64,000 nucleotides of DNA from Larix kaempferi (GCA_027924585.1 BSBM01000125.1:439001-503000); one strand, 5' to 3'; counted from the stretch's first letter, positions 36,426 to 46,988 are shown. The notes: generated from the letters alone by a model not told the origin. Program-made: numbers and translations.

Positions 36426-39400
36426 TTATCCTTCAATACCTGATAATGCTCTTTTTGATAATTCATCTGCCTTTCCATTATGTTCCCTGAAGATATGTGA
36501 AAAAGTAATCCTTTCTTGCATATCTATCTCCATTCTGACGCGTTTGCACCAATGTGTAAGAGCCAATACATTTATTTCATATTCATTTGAGGCCCATTTT
36601 ATAGTGACCCTTGAGTCACCAAATACCAATAAATTAACCAGTCCAAATATATTGGCACATCTCAGAACAACCCAAAGAGCTAAAAGTTCTGCTTTCATAT
36701 TACTGCCCCGGCCACAGTTGAGACATAGAGCAAAATAATGTTCCTCGTTTAGATATATAACACCTCCAGCCGCACACAGCCCATCCTGTGCAGCTCCATC
36801 AAAGAAACATATGGGTCTGTTTACAATGTAAGAAAAAGGTTCAACCCTTCTGACCACTGCAGGTGAATAATGTTCAAAATAAAGCTTCATCATATTCAAA
36901 ACAATAATCCCACAAGCCACTACATCTGGATCTTTATCCTGAAATGTACATAAATTCTGATAATACCAGAGTGCCCAAGATATGAAAACAGGAACCTGTA
37001 TGGTATCTATGGATTCACGGAACCAACATAGCAATTCTTCCCCAAAATTTGTTTTCCCCCAAACTTTAGTGAAAGAGAGTTTAGCACTGCAAAAATCCCA
37101 GACTTTTAGACCGAAGGAGCAATGGAGGAAAAGATGATTAATAGTTTCTGAGCTATCCTTACATAAAATACACCAGCTAGGTCCCATCCAGCCACGTCTA
37201 GATAGGTTATCCCAAGTCTTTAATGTACCCTGGAGAGCATGCCACAGAAAAACTTTATGTTTCAAAGCAATATTCCACTTCCATATTTTTCTATACCACC
37301 AGTGTTGTGGATAGATAAATTTCTCCTGCATTATCCTGTCATAAGCATTTTTGGCCGTAACGATACCAGTCCTCTTATTCCCAATCCACACCAATTTATC
37401 CTCATGATGTGTGAGGGTGATACCGGCTACTTCCAGAGATCTAATATAATTATCCCAGGATCTGGCATCTTCATTAATAAGACCCAAATCCGAAGACTGA
37501 AGCCACTTCTGTCCAATTGTATTTCTGATACGATCCAAAGTGCAAATACCATATAATTTCAGATAATCCAGGATCTTATTATTTGGTTGTACAGGATCTA
37601 TAATACCCAAAATACCATCTCTACCAATCCTGACAGTCTTTCCATTTCCAACAAGCCATCTAATATCACGTAGAATCCATCCTGATGTTTTCATCATCCC
37701 ATGCCATAAGGGAGAGCATCCCGGACTCAGTGGCATTTCCAGTCTTATCCAATCCACTAGATTCATATTGATATATTTTGCAGAGGATATCCTAGACCAG
37801 AGATTATGATTGAATATGCATCTCCAAAGGCTTTTTGCCCTTAGTGCCACACTAAAATCATTGATATCCTTTATACCCCAGCCTCCAAAAACCTCCGGTC
37901 TGGATATCGATTCCCAGCCCATCATTGCTAAAGATGCCCTGTCAGAACTCCCACTCCACAGAAAGTTGAAAATCAATTTCCTGATAACATTTAGAATATA
38001 TTTGGGTATTTCAAGAAGAGATAACCAATACACCGGTACCCCGAGAAGCACAGCCTTAATCAGAATTACTCTGCCACCCACCGAGAGCATCCTATTTGAC
38101 CAATGTGAAATCCTGGTCTCAAATTTGCGCACCAGCCACCACCAATCTTTAATCTGGTAATTATTAGGTCTTAAGAAGAAACCCAAATACATGAGACCAT
38201 CCTCTAAAGGAAAGCACTTATATGGCAGTATAGACGTAATACCAAGTCTAATATCAGGGTCCACATTCTGGTAGAAAAAACTGGACTTTGTAGCACTAAC
38301 CTTCATCCCCGAAATTCTGCAGAAACAATCCAAAATATTTCGAAAGACTCTCCATTCCGTAGCCGCAACCAATCCAGCCAAGAGTATATCATCCACAAAG
38401 ATTAAGTGAGAAATAAGACAATCCAAGCCCAGATCTACACCCTTAAGTAATCCTTCCTGTTTAGCATAATTTAACATTCTGCTAAGAGCATCAACAATCA
38501 ACAAGAACAATAAAGGAGACAGTGGGCATCCTTGCCGAATACCCCTAGTGCATTTAAAAAAGGAGGATGGAGACCCATTGATTAAGATGGCTATGCTAGC
38601 AGTTGTTATACAAGACATGATCCAATTTATAACAAGTGGGGGCATTCCAATTTGGATCAGGATAAGCCGCAAGAAAGTCCAGTTCACCCGGTCATAAGCC
38701 TTTTCCAGGTCTAGTTTTAACAACATAGCACTGATTCTTCTACTTTTGATAGAATGGAGCAGTTCCTGTGATGCCCCAATGGCATCATGAATCTGTCTAT
38801 TGTGTAAAAAACCAAACTGTTCTGCAGTAATGTGCTCAGAAAGAGCCCCTTTAATTCTTTGTGCTATAATTTTTGAAACCAATTTATAAGCCAAATTGCA
38901 CAAGGCAATAGGCCTATAATCTCCAAAGTTTTCCAGTTTTCCTTTCTTCGGTATTAGAGTAACAAATGAAGAATTTAAGGCACCTGAAGTAAAACCCCTC
39001 AACCTTGTATACTCTACCATTTGCACTAAATCATGCCCCGTGATATCAAAGAAATGTGTGAAAATCTCCACCGGCCACCCATCGGGGCCAGGACTTTTCT
39101 CACCTGCAAAAAGCTTCAACGTATGTTCCACCTCCTCAAGAGAAACCTCCCTGCCTAGGGCAACAGCCTCATCATCATCAAAGAATCTGGGGAAGAGACC
39201 AGCAATTTTCAATTGCTCTCTAAGATCACTATTGCCTTCTTCTTTGTAAATATTCTCAAAGTGCTTAAAAGCTGCCAATTTTAAATCCTCATCTCCGGTA
39301 CAGATATTTCCTTCAGCATCCCTCAGATCCCAAATGGCATTCATATTGCGACGAGCTGAGGCATACGAATGAAAAAACTTAGTATTCTGATCTCCATGTT

Positions 39401-40469
39401 TTAACCACAAAGCCCTGCTTTTTAAACGCCATTCCATCTCCTCCCTAAGCAGAATATCAGCTCGTTTCTTCTCAAGCTGTTTCACCACCTCAAATTCCTC
39501 CTGTCTCAACTTTCCCAGGTAATTTTCAGTGTGAGTCTTATGAATTTCATCTTCTATAAGGATGAGGTCCTTCTTGTCAGCATCCTTTCTCTTCTTAATC
39601 CAATCTTTCACCAATCTTTTAAGACTTCTCATTTTGTTGCAGAATAAAACCAAAGGATTTTCCCCCACAACATCAGCACTCAACCAGAAATCTTTAACCA
39701 ATTTGCAGAATTCATCCTCCATCAACCAGGAATGATTGAATTTAAACGGAATATTAGATTTAAAACCGTAATCATCAAACTGAAAAAGGATGGGCCAATG
39801 ATCTGATACCTTATACCCATGAGTCCAGGCCCGGTATCTTTGAAATTTCCCCAGCATGGATTCCTTGGCCAAAAACCTATCCAATCTCTTGTGTACACCT
39901 TCATCTCCCCCCCTGCCATTACTCCAGGATGGACTCAAATTTGTAGGCACAATATCAATCAGCTCATGCTTCAATAGAAATCTGTTGAAATATTCTGCCA
40001 GGGGATCAAGTCTGGCCCTTCTCCCCCATATTTCCGAAGGAGATAAGGTGAAATTTAGGTCTCCAACGAAAATAAGGTTTTCATCTTGCAGAAAACCAGA
40101 ATCTGAAAGAGAGTCCCAAAAAACCAGTCGATTCGTATAGGGAGCATAACAGTTGAAAACAGAAAAACCAAGATTCAGACCAATACACTGTCCTTTTAAC
40201 AGAATCCCCCACTCAGTCTTGAAAGTAAGGAAAGAGTATAACAACGGATTCCATGCTACAGCCAAACCTCCCGAGAGACCAGAGGCATCTACAGCAGAAA
40301 TCTCCCAGTAAGGTAAAATATTCCCCAATTTTGACACAGCATCAAACGCAGAACACATTGTTTCTTGTATCAACACAATACCGGGTCTAGTAGTTTGTAG
40401 AAGGTTGGATAGGGCCCTAGCCCTCAAAACCCCACCCAACCCACGAATATTCAAAGAGACAATAGACAT
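36426..40469 (-). CDS. LINE ORF2: endonuclease, reverse transcriptase, RNase H
   Basis: A 1347-residue polyprotein that nicks target DNA and copies the element's RNA. AP endonuclease occupies about 1-230: N7 in SLNIRG, E36 in QETM, GDLNF 136-140, SDH 222-224. Reverse transcriptase covers about 455-770: KSPGPDGWP 458-466, LKLDLEKAYD with D587, GCPLSPLLF, and FVDD 691-694 (family FADD, with V for A). A zf-RVT segment has C1100, C1103, H1112 and C1117. RNase H covers 1218-1345 with D1224, E1261, D1285 and D1335. The start ATG overlaps the ORF1 stop as TAATG. The TAA after residue 1347 looks premature: the frame continues to a TAG at 36363-36365, matching the longer end of copy 2. All catalytic residues are present, so this ORF could still be functional. 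Confidence 0.95.
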   Translation of the reverse strand: MSIVSLNIRGLGGVLRARALSNLLQTTRPGIVLIQETMCSAFDAVSKLGNILPYWEISAVDASGLSGGLAVAWNPLLYSFLTFKTEWGILLKGQCIGLNLGFSVFNCYAPYTNRLVFWDSLSDSGFLQDENLIFVGDLNFTLSPSEIWGRRARLDPLAEYFNRFLLKHELIDIVPTNLSPSWSNGRGGDEGVHKRLDRFLAKESMLGKFQRYRAWTHGYKVSDHWPILFQFDDYGFKSNIPFKFNHSWLMEDEFCKLVKDFWLSADVVGENPLVLFCNKMRSLKRLVKDWIKKRKDADKKDLILIEDEIHKTHTENYLGKLRQEEFEVVKQLEKKRADILLREEMEWRLKSRALWLKHGDQNTKFFHSYASARRNMNAIWDLRDAEGNICTGDEDLKLAAFKHFENIYKEEGNSDLREQLKIAGLFPRFFDDDEAVALGREVSLEEVEHTLKLFAGEKSPGPDGWPVEIFTHFFDITGHDLVQMVEYTRLRGFTSGALNSSFVTLIPKKGKLENFGDYRPIALCNLAYKLVSKIIAQRIKGALSEHITAEQFGFLHNRQIHDAIGASQELLHSIKSRRISAMLLKLDLEKAYDRVNWTFLRLILIQIGMPPLVINWIMSCITTASIAILINGSPSSFFKCTRGIRQGCPLSPLLFLLIVDALSRMLNYAKQEGLLKGVDLGLDCLISHLIFVDDILLAGLVAATEWRVFRNILDCFCRISGMKVSATKSSFFYQNVDPDIRLGITSILPYKCFPLEDGLMYLGFFLRPNNYQIKDWWWLVRKFETRISHWSNRMLSVGGRVILIKAVLLGVPVYWLSLLEIPKYILNVIRKLIFNFLWSGSSDRASLAMMGWESISRPEVFGGWGIKDINDFSVALRAKSLWRCIFNHNLWSRISSAKYINMNLVDWIRLEMPLSPGCSPLWHGMMKTSGWILRDIRWLVGNGKTVRIGRDGILGIIDPVQPNNKILDYLKLYGICTLDRIRNTIGQKWLQSSDLGLINEDARSWDNYIRSLEVAGITLTHHEDKLVWIGNKRTGIVTAKNAYDRIMQEKFIYPQHWWYRKIWKWNIALKHKVFLWHALQGTLKTWDNLSRRGWMGPSWCILCKDSSETINHLFLHCSFGLKVWDFCSAKLSFTKVWGKTNFGEELLCWFRESIDTIQVPVFISWALWYYQNLCTFQDKDPDVVACGIIVLNMMKLYFEHYSPAVVRRVEPFSYIVNRPICFFDGAAQDGLCAAGGVIYLNEEHYFALCLNCGRGSNMKAELLALWVVLRCANIFGLVNLLVFGDSRVTIKWASNEYEINVLALTHWCKRVRMEIDMQERITFSHIFREHNGKADELSKRALSGIEG

Positions 40470-42071
40470 TAGGAAATGTCTACAATGGGTATCTGTGCTC
40501 TAAGACCCACCTCTTTACCAACCGAAGACTCCCCCTCGTCAACAAAAACTCTGTCAATCCTTAAAGGTTCTGGATCAGAGCCTTTTTTCTTTCTTCTGGC
40601 TTTCCTGATCGTCACGTTCTGATACTTTGATGGGATTGATAATACATTGGAATCCTTCGCAGGGAATTTTGAATAGATGCTGAGAGATTCCAAACCACCC
40701 TCCCTCCAGACACTACAATCCCCCAATTCTTCAGAGACAGAAACATCCCTTAATTTATCTGGACAGGAGTCAACCAAAGTTATACTAGTATGTTCAGGAG
40801 TAGAAACAGTAACAGTCTGTGTCTCCCCAGAGGGAGGTCCATCGGAAGAAGCACTAGGGCACAATATGGGTTGGTATAACTCTGTCTCTCCGACCGGATT
40901 TTGTCCATTATCAACACCAGCCTTCCCAAAAACAGACCCAGGTGTGGACAAACCATGCCGCAATTGTACCATTCCCAAAGAAATTCTTCTATTTAAATCT
41001 GATTCTTTATCAGTGATAAAGTCCAATTCCTCATTTGTGAGAGCATTAAAAGCAACATCCAGGGTAGGATTTAACTTACCAGGAACCAAAGTATTATGAG
41101 GAGCCCGCTCCAAAGTAACCGGATCAGAGTGGGTAGGGTTTGTGGAAACCCTCACCATAGAATCCGAACCAGAGAAAATATTGTTATCCGCACCTTGACA
41201 ATCCTCTATCTTCATACCAGACAGACGAGCCGGACACTTCGCCTTAGTATGACCCAGCTCCCGACAAATGTAACAACGAAATGGAATCCTAAAGAAATCC
41301 AAATTTTGTGTCCAGCAACGATCACCCCAGGGAATCTCAATAGAGGCCGGCAACCCCAATCTCACATCCAATTCTACAAGTACCTTGGCATATCGCCTGT
41401 CAATGCCCAGGACAGAATTCTTATCCACCTTAATACATCTACCCACAGAATTTGCAATCCCTGCCACTGTTTCCTCCGTCCATATTTCTATAGGGAGAGC
41501 AGGAACTATCATCCATAAATGTCGTATACCTTGACGTTCATGGATGGGATCAAAATCCAAATGCCACCGCTTCAAATTTAAAGACCCCTCCTTAAATAGC
41601 CAAGTCCCTTCAAGAATTCGCAGCATCGTTTCATTCGAGGGAAAGATAAAAAAAAATCCACTGATTAACCAACAGATTTATTCTCGGCGTATTCCCCACA
41701 AGCGGCGACCAGTTAATCTTAACCCACTCTGCTATCTCAACTTTTGATCCAGATGCATATTCCAGACGACCTACCAAAGCTCGATCCGCGAGCATCTCGA
41801 CTCTGTCCAAATGTGCATTCGCCGGGATAACGAACCGCTGCACACCTTCCCGAGCTTTGTATGTTTTTGTCTTCCGTCTGCGTCGAGCCTTCTCTCCCAC
41901 TAGATTAGGGTTCCTGCCAAAACCCTGCGGCGATATAGGAGTAAACTCAGCCCGAGAATCAGCCACACCTCCGAGGAAAGGGCGAGAAAGGGAAGAAGTC
42001 CCAGCTTCAAGTGACATAATGACCCGGAGACCGGTGCTACCGGTATACCAAACACCTGTCCGCGTCTGCAA
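40469..42071 (-). pseudogene. LINE ORF1 (DUF4283-like, CCHC knuckle), frameshifted
   Basis: ORF1 protein binds element RNA. The N-terminal part (42071, or more likely the in-frame Met at 42017, to 41631) and the C-terminal 385 codons (41626-40469) are in different frames. Nine A at 41648-41656 (poly(T) in the coding strand) give one base too many; eight would join W-I-F-F to the downstream frame. The DUF4283-like region spans the join (RALVGRLEYASG, then GTWLFKEGSLNLKRWHLDFD). A CCHC knuckle follows (CYICRELGHTKAKC, C118, C121, H126, C131 of the second part), then a Ser/Pro-rich tail and a basic patch (RKARRKKKG). The frame ends in TAA sharing its last A with the ORF2 ATG. The single homopolymer shift could be a recent mutation or a sequencing error. 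Confidence 0.88.
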
Positions 42072-42162
42072 AGGGGGGGGGAAATGTGGCTATTACTGTT
42101 CTCTCTGACAACATCCACCCGTACAGATCCTAGAGATCTGACTCCCAGGTGGCACCACTCCA

Positions 42163-42178
42163 CACAATTAATTTAGTT
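42163..42178. repeat. Target site duplication of LINE copy 1, right
   Basis: CACAATTAATTTAGTT, identical to 36079-36094. Confidence 0.9.
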
Positions 42179-43791
42179 ACTATTATTATTAATTATTATT
42201 GTTATTATATTTATTATTTAATTAATAATAATAATGATAATAATCCTTTTATAAAGCATAGTGGATGGAATAATTTATTAAATAGATTATTCATTTAATT
42301 AATTTGCAGAATCATTCCAAGTAAATTAAAAGGATTGTTTAAATAAATTATTGAATAATCCCACTGCTAGAGAGAAACTTGGATAATTTAAAATAATATA
42401 TATAATCATCATTTTACCTTAAAAAGGGGTTGCATTAATGATTTGTACTTCCTAAACCAAGACAGCTAGGACGGTGGAGTGATAAGGAAGTTCTGAATTT
42501 ATGGAGGGAAAGATTTCTATAAAGAGGAGTTTTAACAAAGTAGTAGGGGGTTGTTGGTTTTGGAGGAGAGGAACACTTAGTATTTTGTGTAAAGGAGGAA
42601 TTGCCGAGGAGGGGGATAACTCGAAGCTTTGAGGAGGTGGGAAACTCAAAGACTGAGGAGGGGGTTAACTCAGGAAAAATATTACCATTGAGCTATGGAA
42701 AGGTACGAAGGAAAGTTGTTGTCGGGATTATCGGTCTGTGGGCTCGGGGGCTAGGAAATCCGTTGATTTCCTAGGGTCAGCAAGATAATAGTTGATCGGC
42801 AGGGTGGACACATCATTTTGGGTTGCTAGGGGAACTTACAGAATCCACCACGTAAGTCTGCTGATCTTACTGCAAAATCTACGGATCCAGGTATTTTACT
42901 CAGCTAGCTTAAATAAAATGTATTTTTCTTTTATTTTCAGAGTATGCATGTTAGAAGAACAGAGTTAAAAATAAAAAGTCTTAAGTTTAATGTTTAATTA
43001 TTCGCAGAGACATATAACCCAATAGAAAACAGACACATAAACATTAGGAAACAGAAACACATAGATGGTTGATTCTTTTCTTTAGAAAATGATAAGGGGA
43101 AAACTTGGTATTTACACGAAAATTCAAATAGAGACCGAGTGCCTAGTAAGGGCACTCCACAAACTGATAGTTTTTTATTTGAGTTAACTATCAATTTTTA
43201 CAAACCTTAACTTTTGTTCAAAGAATCATTCTTTGTTATAATTTTTCATTCTTTGGCATAAGAGAATTAATTCAAATAAGATTTTTTTCGTATGAATTCG
43301 TTTCACGCCTAAAAGTAATGGATATTATAGAAATGGAGCAAGTTCATAATTTTCAATTTGAAGATCGTAAGAGGATGTTTTTAAAAATCATTGCAAAGAA
43401 AAATGCTTTTCTCTAGATAAAACTACTCTATCCTAGATGAACGAAGGGATACCATCAGATCAAATAAAATATTACTGCAGAAAAGAGGAGAACATAGACT
43501 CCTCGTGAAGGAGTCTTGATTTGATTTGAGTTTTCGATTTCCTCCGGCTCAAAAAAGTTAGTATGTTTTATACCTAACCATATAAGTGTGTCTCTGAACT
43601 ATGGAATAGCCAAATTATGGAATAGCCAAATCGTTGAAGATTGCACCAAATTAGCAAATAGTAATTAATGCTCCATAACCAATATACACCCAGCAACAAA
43701 CTATTTACTATTTAAACTGCTGCCGGGCTCTCGGAGAACATGACAGAGACCTATAATAATAGGATGCTCTTGCAACATATAAGATATAAGA
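42179..43791. other. No gene seen; AT-rich microsatellite and G-rich repeats
   Basis: 42179-42240 is a TTA/TAA-type microsatellite. 42470-42680 has short repeated GAGGAGG / GGGGGATAACTC / GGGGGTTAACTC words. 42720-42900 is a GC-richer patch of unknown nature. 43600-43630 holds a 17-bp tandem repeat (TATGGAATAGCCAAAT). No coding region was supported. Confidence 0.45.
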
Positions 43792-44330
43792 GTGGAGAAA
43801 TACCCGCCAGCCGCCATTTTCTCTTGCACTAATCTTAGAACGCTCGAACTGACTGAGTACATTCTCTCCCTTAAAGGCTTCAACCATTTGACTCTTTAGC
43901 TCGCTTTATTTTTCATCGCCCACTTCTGCAAAAGCTTGACCTAGACGATTGTGCTGGACTGCGCAAGCCTATCTCCCAATATTGTACATTTATTTGTAAT
44001 GGATTATTACGGTCATGAATTAAATGAAATAGAGGCTTTAACTGTTAACTGCCAGAATCTTATAACTATGGAGACATATTTAGATATAAATGATCTAAGA
44101 GTCAATGGAGCGTTGTTATACCAGCTTTCTCATGCAATTGTTCAACACAAAATGGAATGTGGAGAAAATAGGTAGGTTCAAATCATTGAAGAATCTTGAG
44201 ATCCATGTTCTGAAGCCTCTTCCTCTTCTCAACTTATCGGAGGGACTTCCTAATATGGAAAGTTTACATATACCTCAAATGTTTTTATCAGTAAGAAATA
44301 ATTTTTATAATAATTTGTCCTCGTTATTAT
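43792..44330 (+). pseudogene. F-box/LRR-type pseudogene fragment
   Basis: The plus strand reads leucine-rich-repeat text split among frames and stops: YPPAAIFSCTNLRTLELTEY and LSLKGFNHLTL (43798-43898), a shifted piece QKLDLDDCAGLRK (about 43928-43966), SLSPNIVHLFV with EIEALTVNCQNL (43970-44060), and after another shift FKSLKNLEIHVL and LSEGLPNMESLHI (44170-44280). Asn-Leu-x-x-Leu-x-Leu spacing and the phrase S-C-T-N-L-R-T-L-E-L are typical of plant F-box/FBD/LRR proteins, which recruit substrates to SCF ubiquitin ligases. No F-box itself is visible, so the fragment comes from the repeat part. At least two stops and two shifts show it is dead. Confidence 0.7.
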
Positions 44331-45091
44331 AATTATGTGTTCCTGAAGTTCTGCATATTATTTGCAATGCATAATTCAGTGCCTTAATTGCTTCTACTAA
44401 CTACAGTGATGGATGCTAAACGTCCAAGTGGATTGCCCTACCCAACAATCTGTCTAATTAGTAATTACAGATCATTGCACGGTCATGATTTTCTAAGTGC
44501 CTTGGCATTCTTTAATAAGTGTCCAATCCTGGACGTTGTTTGAATTTGGACAGTAAATAATCCCATTTTATGTTTTTCGATGCTAAAAAACAACGCTATT
44601 CTCTGGTAAGTAGGCTAAGTAGGCAATGAGGATGAAAATAATGGCTTTCTGTATATTAATTTAATAATAGGGAAAGGTCTTTTGTATGAGAAATAAGAAA
44701 TCGTTTACACCAACTTAATAATACGAAAGAAGATGAAAGAAATTATTTGAAGGTAATAAGTACACTATATATATATATATGAGAGATATATATATGAGAG
44801 ATATTTTTAGTGTTTGATTAAGTTTAATAGTTACGATAGTGTTTTTTATAAAAAGCTATATATTTAAATTTGAAGTATAAAATATATAATTTTTACAATT
44901 AAATAGTTGTATTAAAAGTGATATTTATTTTATTTCATTTAATATTTTATACATTGATTTAATAATATTAAAAATATCTTATAAATAAGAATTTTTTTAA
45001 TCAATTTATTAAAATAATAAATTATTATTTTATAATTTAAATATTGTTAATTTTATTTAAAAAATTATATACTTATCACATTTCTTATAAA
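44331..45091. other. No gene seen; AT-rich
   Basis: Very AT-rich from 44640, with a (TA)n run and repeated GAGAGATATATAT words at 44767-44805. The right end contains the target site of the next retroposed insertion. Confidence 0.5.
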
Positions 45092-45109
45092 ATTATTAAA
45101 AAAATAAAT
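45092..45109. repeat. Target site duplication of the third retroposed insertion, left
   Basis: ATTATTAAAAAAATAAAT, identical over all 18 bases to 46989-47006. Confidence 0.85.
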
Positions 45110-45491
45110 GGACTCCGAAGGAAGCAAAGTGGAAGAGTACGCTTGGGGATTAGGGAATCAAACCAACAATTAGGCAGAGTGGCTCACCATGATCAAAGGT
45201 CTTGATATCACTCAGGAGAAGAATATCAGAAGGCTTGTTGTGATTGGCGACTCTCTCATTGTCATCAAAACTGAGAGGGCTATCATAAGCAAACAAAAAA
45301 GTCCAACCTCAAAATACGAGACCCTTCTTGCTCGTTCGATCAGCTCCTTCAATTATGACTCTCTTTCCTTTTTTCATGTATTAAGGAAAAACAACACTGC
45401 AATCGATACCATGGCTAACCTTGGGGCTAGGAAAAATTGCGGTGTCCTAACTAGAAATGGAGCACATGAAACTTTGGTGTGGGTACCTTAG
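45110..45491 (+). pseudogene. RNase H-like domain, N-terminally truncated
   Basis: The frame reads EEYAWGLGNQTNN, a TAG at 45171, AEWLTMIKGLDITQEKNIRR, VVIGDSLIVIK and later RKNNTAIDTMANLGA, ending at 45491. This matches the plant reverse-transcriptase-associated RNase H pattern (QAE....I.GL, GDS..V/I, N..AD.MAN.GA), with Glu, Asp and the C-terminal Asp present. The first catalytic Asp is lost by truncation. The TAG sits where the family has Gln before Ala-Glu, so a CAG-to-TAG change is likely. Confidence 0.75.
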
Positions 45492-46587
45492 TGGCTTGAA
45501 TGGCACCTTCGGATGCATTAGTGACTCTGGCGACGTGTCTAAACGCGTGTACACTCACAGTCAGAGAAACACTAAATTCAAATCCGCATTGGATTTGATT
45601 GAGAATTCCCAAGCTCAAAGCAACAGCATGGCCTGTCAGGCCACACCTATTCCGCATGCAGGAGGTTTAATTGACATGAAGGCAAGTTGGTTTATTAACA
45701 AGGGAATGTTGGAGATCAACTGGATTATCCTTCTGCTGCTTCTCTGCCTTCCATCATTGTGTTCTGTTAGCCCCGCGGTTATATGCTTCAAGATGGACAG
45801 AAGGAATGTTGGAAGCAATGCAGGAGTATGCCTACCGACGCTGCAGCGCAAAAATTGTTGGGCAAATCTGCAGGTCTCTGCGGGAGGAATTGGGACGCAG
45901 CGTTTCCCACTGACTATTGATCCGGTTCAAGGTAATGGAGAGAAAGATTTGAAGGGGGCTTTGAGCATTCCGGCCAAGCATGTTCGTCGCCCAAACAACG
46001 AAATTGGTGGAGGTAATTCGCAGATGGATATGGCCCAAAGGCAAAGGCTACGTCTCAATGCAGGATACATTGGCTACGAGCAAGAGAGTGATAAGACCTG
46101 GAAAAACATGGAGGAAGAACTTGGTCATTAGAACAATCTAGCTCTGCATCTGGTCAATGAAAATCCCCAGGAAAACAAACTCTGGAATGTGAATGGGAGT
46201 GCTGGAGGCTTTGGGAATTTTGAATCTCCTCGTGGCCCGGAAATCCCTCCACCAGGAGTGCTCTCGCATCTACACGATATAGAGGCTTAGATTGGGTGGC
46301 TAAGGGGGGAAAGCAAAGACATTAAGAAGGCCATATCTCAGCTAGCCACCTTCGTCCAAATATCTAATTTGGACATCAGAAACAACACAATCAAAATGCA
46401 AGAATTTTTTGAAGGGTTGGTTGGCAAAATGGACTCTCTGCACAGTGGGTTAAGGATTATGGAGGCCAAAGTTGACTGCATTCGTACTAGCAGGAGCAAC
46501 AGTCCAGCAGTTATCTTGGGCCTAGAAGACAATGAAGATGCTGCAGTCGAAAAGAAGAAGAAGAAGAACATGTCTCCCAGAATTTGA
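45457..46587 (+). pseudogene. Unrecognised long frame downstream of the RNase H domain
   Basis: One frame runs for 376 codons with only two interruptions, both TAG (about 46129 and 46288). It overlaps the end of the RNase H frame by 35 bases. It has a hydrophobic span (INWIILLLLLCLPSLCSV) in the first third, a Gly/Asn/Gln-rich middle, then a probable coiled coil (about 46330-46480, with KDIKKAISQLATF and KMDSLHSGLRIMEAKV), and ends in a lysine run (EKKKKKNMSPRI). I do not recognise it. It could be an extra ORF of the element, an ORF1 of another element, or transduced host sequence. Confidence 0.45.
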
Positions 46588-46988
46588 CGAAGGTCCAGTT
46601 ACCTGTGATGTCGCTCGGTTTTATGTCTTGTTTATTTATAATTCCGGTCTGTCTGTCTGACTTTAGGAATTTTATAGAGGTGTCGTTTCCCCTCGCTTAT
46701 TATGTAAAGTCCAGTTATGTTATGTCTGAAGTCAAGAATTTTATGTTATCCCTCTTATGATAAAATCTTTGAAGGGTCTCGAAGTCGGTTTATAGATGTC
46801 GATGTGTAGTTCTGAAAAACTCAGAGGTGTCAAGTTCCCTCTTTTGTCAAATTTTTGGTGAAGTCGAATTTCTGAGACTGGGACAGAGGTGAACTCCCCC
46901 TCTCCTTTTTTGGGTACAGTCTCCCAGCATTTTGTAACCTATTCTCGATTTTTAATATAAATATTCCAACCGTTACTGTAAAAAAAAT

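Larger units (their letters stand above)
36093..42162 (-). mobile_element. L1-type LINE, copy 1 (about 6.07 kb)
   Basis: The element is on the minus strand: 5' end at 42162, ORF1 to 40469, ORF2 to 36426 (originally probably 36363), 3' UTR, then a 12-base poly(A) seen as T at 36093-36104. A perfect 14-16 bp target duplication flanks it. ORF1 has one frameshift and ORF2 is open for 1347 codons. Features match the plant L1 clade with a C-terminal RNase H. The 5' UTR is only about 90-145 bases, so a slight 5' truncation relative to copy 2 (about 456 bases) is possible. Confidence 0.93.
45110..46988 (+). mobile_element. 5'-truncated LINE-like retroposed insertion
   Basis: The 1879-bp insertion is flanked by a perfect 18-bp duplication and ends in a short A-run (46980-46987), the marks of target-primed reverse transcription. 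It begins inside an RNase H domain, so the 5' part of the source RNA was not copied. It then carries a second long frame (45457-46587) and about 400 bases of 3' UTR. The 3' end differs from those of the two minus-strand LINEs, so it belongs to another family or to a retroposed host transcript with an RNase H-like domain. Confidence 0.8.

Noticed and set aside
36394-41747. Plus-strand open frames across LINE copy 1
   Set aside because: They lie antisense to ORF1/ORF2, are short and have no motifs.
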